Made by a program: the position numbers and the translations under genes | In this document: positions 25,163 through 63,768 of the stretch, in pieces | Position numbering within the stretch: the first letter of the stretch is position 1 | How the letters are laid out: the number at the start of each line of letters is the position of its first letter | Notes under the pieces: model-generated | Databases searched by the model: none | The model's input: only the letters and a program-made list of their open reading frames with translations | Told to the model about the DNA's origin: nothing | Assembly (NCBI GenBank): GCA_010645155.1 | Contig: CM021322.1 | Span: 6,576,919 to 6,640,918 of the forward strand | Source of the DNA: Tigriopus japonicus | Lineage: Eukaryota > Arthropoda > Copepoda > Harpacticoida > Harpacticidae | DNA: 64,000 nucleotides | Direction: 5' to 3'

Positions 25163-27073
25163 CTATTTGATGGGCTTGATTTTGACAAACGATTTGACAT
25201 TCGGGGCAGAGTCATTAGTTCCAGCCACACTAAGGACACTGGGGACGGTTGAAGCACTAAGGGTCCATCTTAGATCCTCGCTGACATTGACTTCGAACGA
25301 TCCATTTGGATATTGAATACTTGGAACGACCAACTCTGTCTGCAGAGTCGAGTCGTTCAATGGGAAGAACTCGAAGACCAACTCTCGAGTAGTGATATTG
25401 AATGCCAGATGGTAAGGCACTCCAGCCACCGATCTTGGATATGGTCGAGCGAAAAGAGCTACCCTGTCTTCCAAGAAATTTCCCTCCAAGTCCCAAAAGA
25501 CGGGATCATGCTCATGAGAAGTGTCCCAGAAGATCCATGACTCCAGGTAAGTCTCCATGGATTCCATGACGAAATTGCACTCCATAAAGCTTTGAGTGGT
25601 TGGGTCAGTTATATTGGGCGTGCACAAGCCGAACTCGGTGAGCATGGTTCCACTTCCACCCAACAGTTTGGCTTGCTCACGAATGGCTTCAAAATGTTTG
25701 GGTCCCAAAGTTTTATCACAGAGGCGTTGCAAGATCGGTGGATATGGTCCTTGTGAGCTCGGGTTATCAAAGATGGCCAGACAATAGTAATGCCATGACA
25801 TCACGGTTCGGTTCAGGAATTCGGGACCCCCTGGGACATGTCGCATGCCAAAACCAAAAGCTGGTAACTCGGCATTCGCACCCACTTCCTCAAACCAATC
25901 GTACAGTAGAGCCTGACTGGCAGCAGACACCATTTGAAAGGACAACACCTTGGAGAGCACTTCGAACACGGTGTCAAGAGCGGACATTGATTTCGGAATG
26001 TCCTTCTCCTTTTGAAAACCGAGATCCAGGTTGCCGCACGGCGATCCCAGTTTCATAAAGTCGGCTAGCGAATGTTTGGCAAAGTAGTTTTCCATTAGGT
26101 TGTCAAAGTAGGTGGGCACTAAGAATGGCACGAGATTCGAAGTGAATGGAGGGTTCCAAAAGATGAGAGTTTGGTCGTCTATGGCCCTTATGGCCTCACT
26201 AACCCGGTTGTAGAGCGGAGCAAGGTAGCGACGACCGCTGACTCCCGGTAACAGAAGGGACGCGTCACTGTAGGCATCACCACCCCATGGCTCATTTATG
26301 AGCTCGTAACCTAAAACACCGGGCAAGTCTTTAAAATTGGTGGCCATGGTCTCCCAAAAGCTCACAAAACTGTCGGTGGTATTTTCGACGTTTCGATAGA
26401 ACTGATCGAATCCCTTGTTGATCTCCTTCGTGAAATAACCACACGGCCAAGCGGACAAAGTTTCAAAAGGCCAAGGGAAATCTGACGTGTGGTTAAGTTT
26501 CTCTTGAATCCAGGGAGGAATGCCATAGTATCCGTCTCCAGTTTTTTGAGTTTTCCACAAGACATCCTGATGCATGTCGAGAATGGTGTAAATTCCAACA
26601 AACTCCAAGGATACCACGATTTCCTGTGAACACAATGATCAATCAAAGAGTTTCTCGAGCAATTTCTTTCCTCGTTGAGTCAGTCAGTCAAGTCTTTATA
26701 ATGTGATCATTGTCATCAAGACGCAACATACTGGTGTACATTTATATCGTACCTTGAGGACATCGATGTACGTTTGATTGATCTGCCCTTCGATTGGCTC
26801 CACTCCGGTCCACATGGCACCCAATCGGACCACATTAAAACCAGATTGGGCCAGTTCTGCGTGCCTGTAAGGGTCCAACATGGCTGGATCATACCATGGA
26901 AAGTGTTTAATCACCGAGTTGATTCCTCGGAACAACACAATTCTCCCGTGGGAGTCCATAAAGTGACCAGTGCTAGGATCCACATGGATTCTTGGGAGAC
27001 GAGCCAGAATCACTGACACATGACTGGTCAACAGTCCGACAATAACGAGGGCACGACTACCAATAAGGCTCAT
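25163..27073 (-). CDS. Secreted endoglycoceramidase (glycoside hydrolase family 5)
   Basis: Predicted to cleave the bond between the oligosaccharide and ceramide of glycosphingolipids, acting in the secretory or extracellular space. Two exons: 26753-27073 and 25163-26623, phase 0, GT-AG; 593 residues. Residues 1 to about 24 form a signal peptide (hydrophobic VIVGLLTSHVSVILA). The barrel follows: FRGINSVIKHFPW, GFNVVRLGAMWTGVEP, YTILDMHQD, and ELINEPWGGDAY, whose Glu after Asn is the expected acid/base; MLTEFGLC supplies the nucleophile Glu. The C-terminal beta domain starts about FARPYPRSVAGVPYHL and carries several Asn-X-Ser/Thr sites. The length and motif order fit animal and actinobacterial endoglycoceramidases better than plain cellulases. 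The gene looks intact. The main alternative is another GH5 glucosidase of the same clan. Confidence 0.88.
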
Positions 27074-28827
27074 TCTTAAACACTGATGAACAAATTGAAT
27101 AAGCGATCAACACATCTTGGCCAAGATGAGGTTATTCTTGGTGCTCCTCGTTTGATTTATGAACTCCCACTGACATCACTTGTTGCAGTCAGTTACCTCA
27201 ATCGCGGGAAAGAGACACTCATTCACTCACTGATCGTGGCTTGAGAGTCTCGCTCGGGTCGTGGCAACGAACAACCATCATCACTGTTCGTTTTGGCTTC
27301 TAGTATTTGGAAGGCCCGCCGTTGCAACAAACCGAACGAAGAGTAGTTACTACATGTATTTGTTCCTCTTCGGAATCGATTACACAAAAGCTACAGAACT
27401 GAGCTAAGTTGAGTCCAAATTCATGAGGAGTGCTCACACTAAAAGATTGACTGATTGTTGGAGGAAACAGGAATACTTCACTTTTAATGAATTATTTATG
27501 GTCGGTCGCAGTCGCAGAAAGACCGCTAGGTGTGCCCAAATAATCAGAGCAATTCTTGAAGTGAACCTGCAAGGTCGGAATTGACCTTGTAATGTTGTTC
27601 CATTTGCTCTTCAGTTGAGGGAACACTTTGTGATGAAAGGTATAATTTTATGTATCGTGAAGAGAAGTGTGGCTTGTAGATTCAGTTTCAATCATGATTG
27701 CATCAAAATGTTCCGGTCACGTATTTTGACATTTTTTACTTGATTTTCAGACAAAAGCCACAGAAAAAATTTAAATGATTCTTTGTTTGATATTTCCTTG
27801 AAGTACTAAAATCTCCAAAAAGCGCGAAAAAATAACACAATAGCAGAGTTTTGTGTAAACGCATCCGAAAATCTGCGGCAAATCCAGAACGTGTGACCAA
27901 ACCTCATCGTTAAGACAAAGAATCTTCAGCTGAGAGATCATTTTTTTTTCAACATGGATTTTCGCGGTCATGTGAACTGGAGGAGAAGATGAAAATGATA
28001 GATCGGCTTCGAGTACACTTTCTCCCAATACACTGACTCGATAAAATAATTGTCCGATTTGTTTTCAATCTCCTGGGGTTCTGTTTCAGCGGAAACATGT
28101 TGTGTTGTTGCGTTGCGTTGTCCGGGCCTGAATTCAAGGTCACGATTCCTTGGCTAATGCAAAACGGTGACTTAGAGTAACGAGTGTATTCTTATCGACG
28201 TGCTTCTAACCTTTTCAGGGCAAATAAGCAAGTACGTACGACCAGAGCCTCTGGTTGTGGATCTGTTGTCTTGAAGATTCTTGTTTCTTCTGTAAGTGAA
28301 GTTTTATGTCAAGAGTAAAGTTATACAAAACGCCATCTATTATGATCTTGAGGCGGCAATTCGTTGTTTCTTGAGAACTACCATTGGATCATCTAAAATC
28401 AGATCTGGTTCGACCGGATGAATGAAGCATACGTGAAGCAGTGATATGACCAACCTAGTTAAAATACAGGTCACTAGTTTTCGTACTTATTTCTTGTTGC
28501 CAAAGTGTAATGATTTACTTATGAAGAAAGAGCACAGCTTTTGATGAAGATAGGGTTCATATTCTATTAATTAATGTTTGATCTAGAATCTGTTGATCAT
28601 GAATTTCAGGTTATGTTGTGGGCATAGCTCTCATTTAAATAATGACCATTACGTAAGCAGATGATTTTTCATGAAAATCTTGAACACCACTATCTAGCCA
28701 AAACAGTGGTTGGTTCAGGCATACTCGACTGATGACTCGAATTTCAAACCATTTACACACAAACTTGAACCAATGAAGCCGAAAAGAGAACTCTTTATAT
28801 AAAGGGGTTTCTCTGTGAGAGTCTTTA

Positions 28828-29020
28828 GGACGCATGTTACCACACCTAATTCGAAAAGCGAAAGTATAGCAAAATCAAGTCAGACTAACGAGCTTCAAGG
28901 ATCCCAAGCTCCTTTGTTTGAAACACAGCAGCTGCCGCGAGCATATGCTCGACTACCGTTAAGATGACTTGATTATGCTATACTCTTGTTTTTCGAATTA
29001 AGTGCGTTAACATGTACTCC
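28828..29020. mobile_element. Foldback/MITE-like element
   Basis: The two ends are inverted over about 50 bases: the left arm has CGCATGTTACCACACCTAAT then TCGAAAAGCGAAAGTATAGC; the reverse-complemented right arm has ACATGTTAACGCACTTAATT then CGAAAAACAAGAGTATAGC. The core CATGTTAACGCAC is shared with the ends of the 20176-22771 element. No coding capacity and no clear target duplication. Confidence 0.55.
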
Positions 29021-30329
29021 ATGGGTGACGGTCTCTTTCCTAAGGGATAAAATAAGCAGTTGATCGAAGTTTTATCTGTTACCAAAAGTTTATTTGACTC
29101 TTAAAAGTGAAGGGTTCTAAACCTCAAGAATGAAGTGTTTGTTGGGTTATGTTAAAATCTTAACATTTCAGCCAAAATAAGACCTTAGAATGAGGCCAAT
29201 CAAATACAGTGATGTCAGAAATATATTAATAATGGACTAATTAATATGCTATATAATATGTAATAAATAAACTAATATGCCATCTTCTGAATGTTCTAAA
29301 TTATGCTAGTTTTCAGTGTCATGTTTTGCATCAGATTCATGTCACTTTAGCTTCAACGAGCTAATTAATTTCTGAAGCATGTTCAAGTCTACGTAGAATG
29401 GATACAACGACTGTTTTAGTGTTTCCAGGCGCGTGTTAAATGAAATGTTTGGATTGTTACGAAAATGCTTTGGATCCGAGTGAAAGGCTGTTATCAGTTG
29501 TTCAACACTCGCCACTGCCAAAAATGTTAGCCCATTTTCTCTCCTGTAATTAAGTAAGCGACAAAAGTAAGACCAAAGTTGAACAACTTTAGCGTTTCAC
29601 GTCAGCCGTAGACTGAATTCAGTGAACTTAATTGGCATATTAAAACAACTCGTAATCCATAATAATTAACTTGGATGAACCATTGTGAACTTTTGGCAAA
29701 AGGAAGAAATAAGCTCATAGAAGTGCACATATGTGTTCTTTATGGCAATAATGGGATGCCTCCTGTCTTGGAAAAGTAACATCTTCCTCAAATTGGAGGT
29801 CCAACATGTTAGCAACTCATTTAGAATGACAAAAAATTGTGTACTTCCACGTTACTTTTGTAACAAATTGGATCCATTTTGTTGGTTCTCGTTGGGAAAT
29901 GGATTACGTACGTACATTGGTCCATTTCTGTTCGATCGAGACGCAGCAAATGAACCCTTACTACCTTTGGGTTCGGCAGAACAACTTATGAAATGATGTA
30001 CATCCAGATTCGCCCTTGAATCAGACTTCATTCCAATGTAGAGGGAAGCAGAAATACCTAAAGTGAAAATTCCAAGTATCCAAAAACGTACTCAAAAGAG
30101 TTCTTTGGATACTATCAAAGCAAGGACAATGAAGAACTCTTTCAACACTATTGAAAACACATAAGGGGTCTTTACCAGTATTGAAGTGTCTGACAAAAGA
30201 GTGTTGATCCCAAAAATGAATTCTAGGTAGCCTAATCAGGATCATAGAAAAACTGTATGCATCTACCATCTGCAGAAACCATATTTTAATTCTTGATCTT
30301 GATGAAAAATCTTCATGTATGTATGTTTG

Positions 30330-30375
30330 AATGAATGAATGAATGAATGAATGAATGAATGAAAGAAAGAAAGAA
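30330..30375. repeat. (GAAT)n(GAAA)n microsatellite
   Basis: Tandem GAAT units pass directly into GAAA units. Read directly from the sequence. Confidence 0.9.
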
Positions 30376-30997
30376 TTTAGAGCATGATTTAGAGCATCAA
30401 TGGCTGGTGCAATATTTAAAATGGAAGAACTGATATTTCGAGAATTTCAGAAATCCTGTAGTAAATCCTGTAGTTTCAAAAATGTTGTACGGACCATAAA
30501 TCCATTAAATTAAAAAAAATCAAGTATTGGAATACTTTTTGATACTTGCTGAAGGTATTATAAGATACTTAGTCAAGAAACTCAAAGTCTTTTTATGAAA
30601 GTTATGATGATTAAATGAAAGACCAAAACCTTTCCAATCAATGGATGTTTTCAAGGAAACTTAAACATTGCTGCCGCTTACCACAGGTTCATAAAGCTTC
30701 CTCCTGGCTTGACTGAGAGTCAGCTGTTGCAAGCCCGACTTCCACCAATATCTGAATGCGAGTAACGTCCACAAAAAAGCTATTTTTGGGGGTGTCAAGG
30801 GGACAAAATAAAGAAACTTTTTATCTTCAGAACGTGTAGACTGTTAACATCCTTGATAAATGAATTCATTTCAAATTTCTTTATGAAATTGGCATTCAAA
30901 ATTGAATGAAAATAATTCATCAATTCTTGGACTCCTGAGCAAGGTTTTGAGCAAGTATGTGCAAACAACCGAAATCGTGCTTTTAAAAAGCCGCTTT

Positions 30998-31150
30998 TCA
31001 AATTTGTCGGGAATATGTACTGTAGGAGCTGATCCTGTAACAGCCATTTAAGGCAGGATTGGACAAATTCTAAAATAGCCTTCCTGATTAATCCACCATT
31101 CAAAGGTTGTCCAGATCTGCCAACAGTAAATCGTTGGTAGACCAAAAAAC
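30998..31150 (+). mobile_element. 5'-truncated non-LTR retrotransposon end
   Basis: GTCGGGAATATGTA, GTAGGAGCTGATCCT and AAGGCAGGATTGGACAAATT match the C-terminal RT codons seen at 63600-63660 and the minus-strand copy at 61379-61740, with a 3-nt insertion (CTG) after the first block. CCAACAGTAAATCGTTGGTA is the shared untranslated tail. It is non-coding through decay. Confidence 0.65.
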
Positions 31151-32305
31151 ATATTAATTATATTAAAATTATCTAAAAGTATACATCCTTAATGAGATAC
31201 AAGTTTGTAACCGGTTTGTGGCGCTCACTTGAAAAATCCCATTTGGGCAATTTATATAAGTTATTGACAAAAGCGCAAGATGGATTTCAAATTCGTCCAC
31301 TGTCCATACTTCAGAACTAAGTTCTACCGATTGTTTAACATTAAGCGTTGGTTGGCTTGTCAATGGTCCGAGGACACAACTAAACCAAGCTGGTTTCTGA
31401 GAACCTCATCGGGACCGAAACCGTTTGTTGACAATACGAGTGTTTTTTTTCCTCTTTATTGATGTTTCCTGTGTTCCACCCAAAGTAGATGGACGACGGG
31501 TTTCGAGTCTAATAGTGGTGGATCGGGCAGGGACGACGTTGAGGAGAGTATTCTCTTGAATGGAAATGACGCACTTGATAAGTGAGGTTGGGCTGCCCAC
31601 AATACCACATTGGTCTTTCCAAGTCCGATACCTGCGCCTTTTGGCTTTCAAACTGAATGAGGAAAGGCTTGGAAGGCATGTTTAGAGCTTTGAAGTCAGT
31701 TTGAACACAAAATGAATTAGTCAAGTTCCAAGTGTAAAAACCAGCGGGAATCTCATTTATGAAGTAGCAAGAAAAACATTTCCCATCAAGGTTTGTAAGT
31801 ATGATCAAGTTTCATTACTTTTTGAAGACTAGTGACTCAAATAAGTGAGATATCCGTACGTAGGATGTAGAAATAAGGAATCTTATATTATTACCTTCTA
31901 TTATAAGTAAATGAAAACATATGAACGTAGCGTGTCTAAAAATCCCGCGAGTACTTGTTTTTGGAGGGAGCACGTGTATTGGTCATGGGCCAATTAAAAC
32001 GCTTATTCCTCAAGCGTGTCATTCATGCAAAAATGAATGAAATCAGATTTCACTTTTTGCGAGGTATCACGAACAATCTTAGTTCTCGTCTTGTCGACAA
32101 ACAGCATGTTCTCTTTTTGTTTATAAATAACAAAGGTGAATAAAAAATCGCATAAGGAGCCGGAAAGCTTACCCAACCGGTTAGATCTGGTTCATTCCTA
32201 CAAAAATCTTCAGCGTTACTGATTTTACTTGCTTCTTCTATTTGCCGATTGATCATTTTCCTACATATTGGTATAAACAATTTCACCCGATATTCTTTTA
32301 CAATA

Positions 32306-32387
32306 GCAGTTGTGGCCGAGGGGTTAAGGCGTTAGACTCGAAATCTAATGGGCTCTGCCCGCGCAGGTTCGCATCCTGCCGATTGCG
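32306..32387 (+). tRNA. tRNA-Ser (anticodon CGA)
   Basis: The 82-nt gene folds as a class II tRNA. The acceptor stem pairs GCAGTTG with CGATTGC (two G-U pairs), with discriminator G. The D-arm is TGGCCGAGGGGTTAAGG (A box). The anticodon stem-loop is GTTAGACTCGAAATCTAAT, giving anticodon CGA, which decodes UCG. A long variable arm follows (GGGCTCTGCCC), as expected for serine, then a T-arm containing GGTTCGCATCC (B box). There is no intron. A TTTT run at 32395-32398 is the expected RNA polymerase III terminator. All arms look functional. Confidence 0.95.
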
Positions 32388-33478
32388 GAGTTCCTTTTAT
32401 CAGTTTCCAAGATAACTGTGAATCAGCGATCGGTTCTTTAACTTTCCGTGATTAAAGCTTTCCCAGAATCAAATCAGATTGACATGGGTTATTTTCGATC
32501 CAAGTGGCCTCATCACTGAAATGAAACGTGAAATTGAGTACACTTGGATTGAAATGCAATGGCGTGTGAGGGGGAACGATATTAAGTTTTTTTCTCTCTT
32601 TCTTTCCCCTGAGGCGATCTTTTCGTCGAACTTGCTTTTTTCAAACCTCTTTTCCAATTGGCTTGTTCCAAGATTCATTCACCTTTGTTCGAACAAACCG
32701 ACGCCAACGTTTGAAGTGTTTACAACAAATTTGGAAAAAATAAAAGTGAGTTAGGGGCCAAAAAGATGAACGAGAATTTCATCCTTCACTACGAGAGATC
32801 TTTGTAGTGCTGCTTCAAGAATCCAATTATGTGTTCAACTTCAAGTGGCAAGCAACAAGCTCGCAATTCCATCTATTTGCCTCTTGCTTTGATGTCAAGC
32901 AACTAGCTGGAACTTTTAGGGCCTTGTGTCCGTGGAACAAAAAATCGAGTTTGAAAAGTACAAACCAAATGAGAAAGATACTGGAATTGGAACGACCAAT
33001 CGAGATCGAACGATTGAGTCCACTTGACTGAACCTCTTGGAATTCAAGTTCCCAAGACTCAACTTGGAAAGTTCGTTTATTCATATACTTATTTGATCTT
33101 TCAGGAGGAAGACAAAGTGGAGGGGATCTCACTCATCTCTGATTCAGACATAGCTGATTAAAATGGCCATGGCTTGCCTTTTCGCGTTCCGCTTAAGCCT
33201 TTCATCCGCCAAAAGATCATCAATCAAACATGGGTTAAGTGCGGGGGGGGGTTTCAAATAATCAAGCTCAAAATGTTGGATTCCATATGAGCCACAACAG
33301 TGTTGGAACATTTCCAGATGTAACCGTATTTCAAGCCCAACGAAAATAAACAGAGTGTCTCGTAATCTTGGCCATCGTTTTTCTTTCGTTCCCTCCCTCA
33401 CTTTGGGACCAGTTGTACGTTTTGAGAAGGAGCCAAAGACTCACTTACTCACTCAAGCAATGTGTGCGATGTGACAGA

Positions 33479-60018
<26,540 letters not shown>

Positions 60019-60029
60019 GAGAAATGATT

Positions 60030-60035
60030 AATAAA
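60030..60035 (+). promoter_or_regulatory. Polyadenylation signal of the KCNQ1 gene
   Basis: AATAAA lies 12 bases after the KCNQ1 stop codon, the first such signal downstream. Confidence 0.6.
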
Positions 60036-61378
60036 CGGATGTCGTCGTATCAATGATGTTGGTATTTATTGGCTAACAAAGGCTTCATTCCATAGCTTAA
60101 AGAAATTTGGAATGGCTTCGATTGAATGTTATGTTTGTTCGATTCGAGGTACATTATTGCTTTTCTATAAAACAACAATGACAAGGACATCCTAAGCCAC
60201 TGGTCTAAGTGGAAATGCCCTGATATCCTTCAGAGAGAAAGACACTTTCTTCATGCTTTTTGCGCAAAAAGCAACTGTTTTTTTAAGGCAAATAATTCTG
60301 TTGACTAACCAGAAGAAGATTGTAAATGCATGTCTGAGACCTGAGATGAGGGTTAAAGATCCGATTTAAAAAGGACTAGACCAATGTTGCCTTCACTGCT
60401 CATGTGACTTCAGTGCTGAAAAAACATGATTCAAACATATAAACCATTTCCGATAGTCATGGAAATTACTACCTTAAAATGTTCTAATTCAGTTGCGACT
60501 AATTTTCGCCACGCTAGGTAAGCATGAAAACCATACAATGGTTTGTCCTGAAAAACCAGGACAATTGGGATTGCCGAAGGGTTTTCCAATCTGCCAACTG
60601 TGCTCTTCCAACGCATTAACCACTATTTCCTCTAAATTTACTCGCAACCTCTCCTTCCAACGGATATTTAGAGAGGCAATCAATAAAAAATTGTCGGATC
60701 TTAAGACATTCATTCCGAATGCACAGCCTTGCTTCGAATGATAATAATGAGGGTCTGGATTTGAACTGGATTTTCGACCCAAAAAGTTTTTTTTGAAATT
60801 TACAGAAGATCTAAAAATGTGATCAAACTCATGAAATGATAAATCAAAACCATGAAATAATTGATCAGAACCATTAAATAACATAATCAACCATAAAATA
60901 ATTGACTCCAATTCCAAAAAAGTGAATATTTTGGCTCGGTAATGACTAGTGGGTGAGAAAATATGCTTATAAAGGCCAAAAAGGTACTAAAAGTGATACA
61001 AAAGGGATTTCATAACATTATCCAACAGCTCTCAGTTTTGCAGCCATTCGATTTTCACATTCCTTCCATGTTGGAAAATTATATTGAAAAACTCAGGGAA
61101 ACATCCATTTACTCGAAAAAAGTCCGCAATGGAACATTACATTCCAAAAAAGCAAAAATATGTGGTTTTCTATCAAAGATGGTGAATTTTTTTCCGCAAA
61201 TGCCATTTTGTTAGAAAAAATATTTCTGAGGTTTTCACATAAACTCCGGCTCTTTAGTAATGACAGGAAAAAGTTGAAGAGTACGGAATTACAGCAAAAA
61301 TGGAGCTTTTTAGATCAATTTTAACTTACAAATCAGGTTTTAACATTCGTGCTCCATCTATATTCTTTATATAGCATT

Positions 61379-61740
61379 TGTTAATATTGTTATTATTATT
61401 ATTATTATTATTTTTTTGGGGGGGGACCGAATTTTAATACCGCTACAAGGAATGGGATTTCCTGTAAAGAGAGTTAATCAATAATATAGTTTCAATAATT
61501 AACGTTTATATGAAATTTGATCTACCAATGAGTTATTGTTGGCAGATCTGTACAACCCTTGAATAGTGGGTTGGTCAGGAATAGTATTCAAAAATTTATC
61601 CAATCCTGCCTTAAATGCTGTTAGAGGATCAGCTCCTACATATTCCCGACGAAGACTAATGGGTAACAAATTGAACAATCAAGGAGCCCGATAAAGAAGA
61701 GAGGAGGACTTCATTAAAAATATAGAATATATTCTGAATA
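61379..61740 (-). mobile_element. Non-LTR retrotransposon 3' end with AAT tail
   Basis: Read on the minus strand it contains RT C-terminal codons (GTCGGGAATATGTAGGAGCT, then AAGGCAGGATTGGATAAATT), the shared tail (CCAACAATAACTCATTGGTA, CAGGAAATCCCATTCCTTGT), a C-run, then AAAAAAA and an AAT microsatellite at about 61391-61413. A simple-sequence 3' tail is typical of CR1-like non-LTR elements. It is 5'-truncated. Confidence 0.75.
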
Positions 61741-62246
61741 CAGTATACTCACGAGACAATAAATAATTCTAAACCATTTATTTGTGCAACTGTTTTTAGG
61801 GCTCAGACTTTATGGGGGAAAATTGGCATTTCTTGTGACTTTTAGCTTGACTAGCATTCTTGGGGAAACAGAAATCCTGAACTTAATCCTAAAACGAGTT
61901 GCAAAAAGAATTGTTCGTTATTTCGGGATTGATGTAAGCTATTTTTTTGTGAAATATCCGGTGTATCAAGAGGTTTATTTTTTTTATGTCTTTACACTGT
62001 TTCCTTAATCGAACGTACTTCAGGAGAAGTCTAAATGTGAATTTTTTTTTAAGTTTATTGCGAGATTTGTCTCATTGGATATTTTTACAATTATTGTAAT
62101 AATGTCGTGGGGGCCCATTCTGGGTTTCGGGAGGCCCATTAGACCCATTTACTTGTTACATTTGACACTAGATTATAAAGTGCCAGAGCGAGTGACAAAC
62201 TAAATTTGCACAGGAAATATGATTTGATTATTATTGTTTTTTTGGT

Positions 62247-62300
62247 GGGTTGCAGTTTTTTTCTTACCGCCGAGATGATTGGGATTCCCTGTGAAGAAAG
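62247..62300 (-). mobile_element. Short retrotransposon 3' tail remnant
   Basis: On the minus strand, CACAGGGAATCCCAATCATC followed by TCGGCGGTAAGAA resembles the end of the shared tail. It is diverged and very short. Confidence 0.4.
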
Positions 62301-63156
62301 CTTATCATTAACAAAAATGAACACAAAAAAGCGATTTATGCAAATTTGCAAATAGATCTTTAAGATATAAAAATGTGAAAAGAGTCGATAATCTTTGTTT
62401 GCCGAAGAAATTGAAAATTTCCCCAAATGCCCAACAAATGAATTTTGTCAAATTTTACAGAAAAAATGGCCATAGTAAAGATTAGATTTGCTTATTTGAT
62501 TCAAAGCTTAAATCATAGTTCGTTTCCAATAGAGCAATGGCAGGAAACATCGATTTGTTAGATATTTTGCGTTTACAAAGCCTTTGGTATTTTTTTGAAT
62601 CTGTAACCGTTGTTTTTCAGATGGTTCGTCATTGCCAACATCATTTTCAAAATATGGTCACAAGTCGGTTTGATGTTTGAAGGGGGAAAAATAAATCCAC
62701 CCGAGGATTTCGGCGGTAATTCGAGGGAAAAGGTATAAGGGACTCTTTAGTGGAACGCCCAATCGGCTGAAGATCCGCCCACGGCATACAAAATGGCTGC
62801 ACTTGTTCCATAGCGATATGAGACTCCTGATTGAGCAAGACTTGATAACATGACATTGGCCATTGCATCCAAGGCTTGTAAATTAGGAGGTGGGGTTACT
62901 AGAGATTCGAAACAGAATATTATTGACTTTGGTAAGCGTTTTTCCTTTAATCATTCTCTAATAGTTTAACATTTTCAAACCCACTTACGAGTCGTGCCAG
63001 CATTCCATTCTTGTATTTCAAGTGAATGAAAATGATATTTTAAGAGTGCACGAAAATGTAAACTTGCCCTTTGGCGTGTAATTTTTATTTGGGAGGTCAT
63101 ATCCAGGTAGCATATCCAGTTGAAAGTGGGGAAGGCAATTTCAAATGTGCGGCTAG

Positions 63157-63681
63157 ATCTATCGCACTTTCAAGTCCAGAGATAGTATTACGATGCTAAC
63201 TCTGTACAAGTCGATTGTTCAGCCTCATCTTGAATATGCTTCCCCCATTTGGGCTCCAATGAGTTCAGCAGGTTTGCAAAAGGTCGAGCAGGCCCAAAGA
63301 TGTTTCAGTAGGAACATTACAGGAATGAGAGAGCTCTCGTTTTGGAATAGGCTCAAGTAGTCAGGGTTGTACAGTACTCAGAGAAGGTATGAAAGGTATC
63401 TGATACTGTATGTTTTCAAGAGCATTCATGAACTCTGTCCTAACCCCGGATTTGAGATCAGCTGTAGCGATCGTAGTGGTTTTACGTGCGCCCTGAGAGC
63501 ACCTCCAAATCCAAGGGAATCGAGGCTAGTTCGATCAATGAAGTCCTCCTCTCTTCTTTATCGGGCTCCTTCATTGTTCAATTTGTTACCCATTAGTCTT
63601 CGTCGGGAATATGTAGGAGCTGATCCTCTAACAGCATATAAGGCAGGATTGGATAAATTTTTAAATACTACTGTTTGTTAA
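63157..63681 (+). pseudogene. C-terminal part of a non-LTR retrotransposon polymerase
   Basis: The frame reads FKSRDSITMLTLYKSIVQPH, LEYASPIWAPM, then after an in-frame TAG (63358-63360) continues LYSTQRRYERYLILYVFKSI and finishes LFNLLPISLRREYVGADPLT ... GLDKFLN before a natural stop. This order of motifs (tFKSRD, LYK, LEYasp-W, QRRyER, LF--LP) is the end of ORF2 in jockey/CR1-like elements. The internal stop makes this copy defective. Related 3' pieces occur at 61379-61740 and 30998-31150, but the untranslated sequence after the stop differs here. Confidence 0.8.
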
Positions 63682-63768
63682 TCTTGTTTCCTGTTAATCT
63701 TTCTTCACACCCCCTTCTTCTCTCATTACTTTTGTTAGAGTTGGTTGTTAGTTTTTCCTTCCATTTTT

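Larger units (their letters stand above)
27074..32305. other. Gene-free interval upstream of the tRNA gene
   Basis: The first part should contain the endoglycoceramidase promoter. After that I find only repeats: an inverted-repeat element at 28828-29020, a GAAT/GAAA microsatellite near 30330-30375, and a retrotransposon tail at 30998-31150. Short open frames on both strands have no family resemblance. Confidence 0.55.
60036..63156. other. Gene-free interval after KCNQ1
   Basis: No host gene is supported. A degenerate tandem array of CATGAAATAATTGATCA-like units lies near 60825-60910. Retrotransposon tails on the minus strand lie at 61379-61740 and 62247-62300. The remaining open frames are short and unrecognised. 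Confidence 0.5.
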
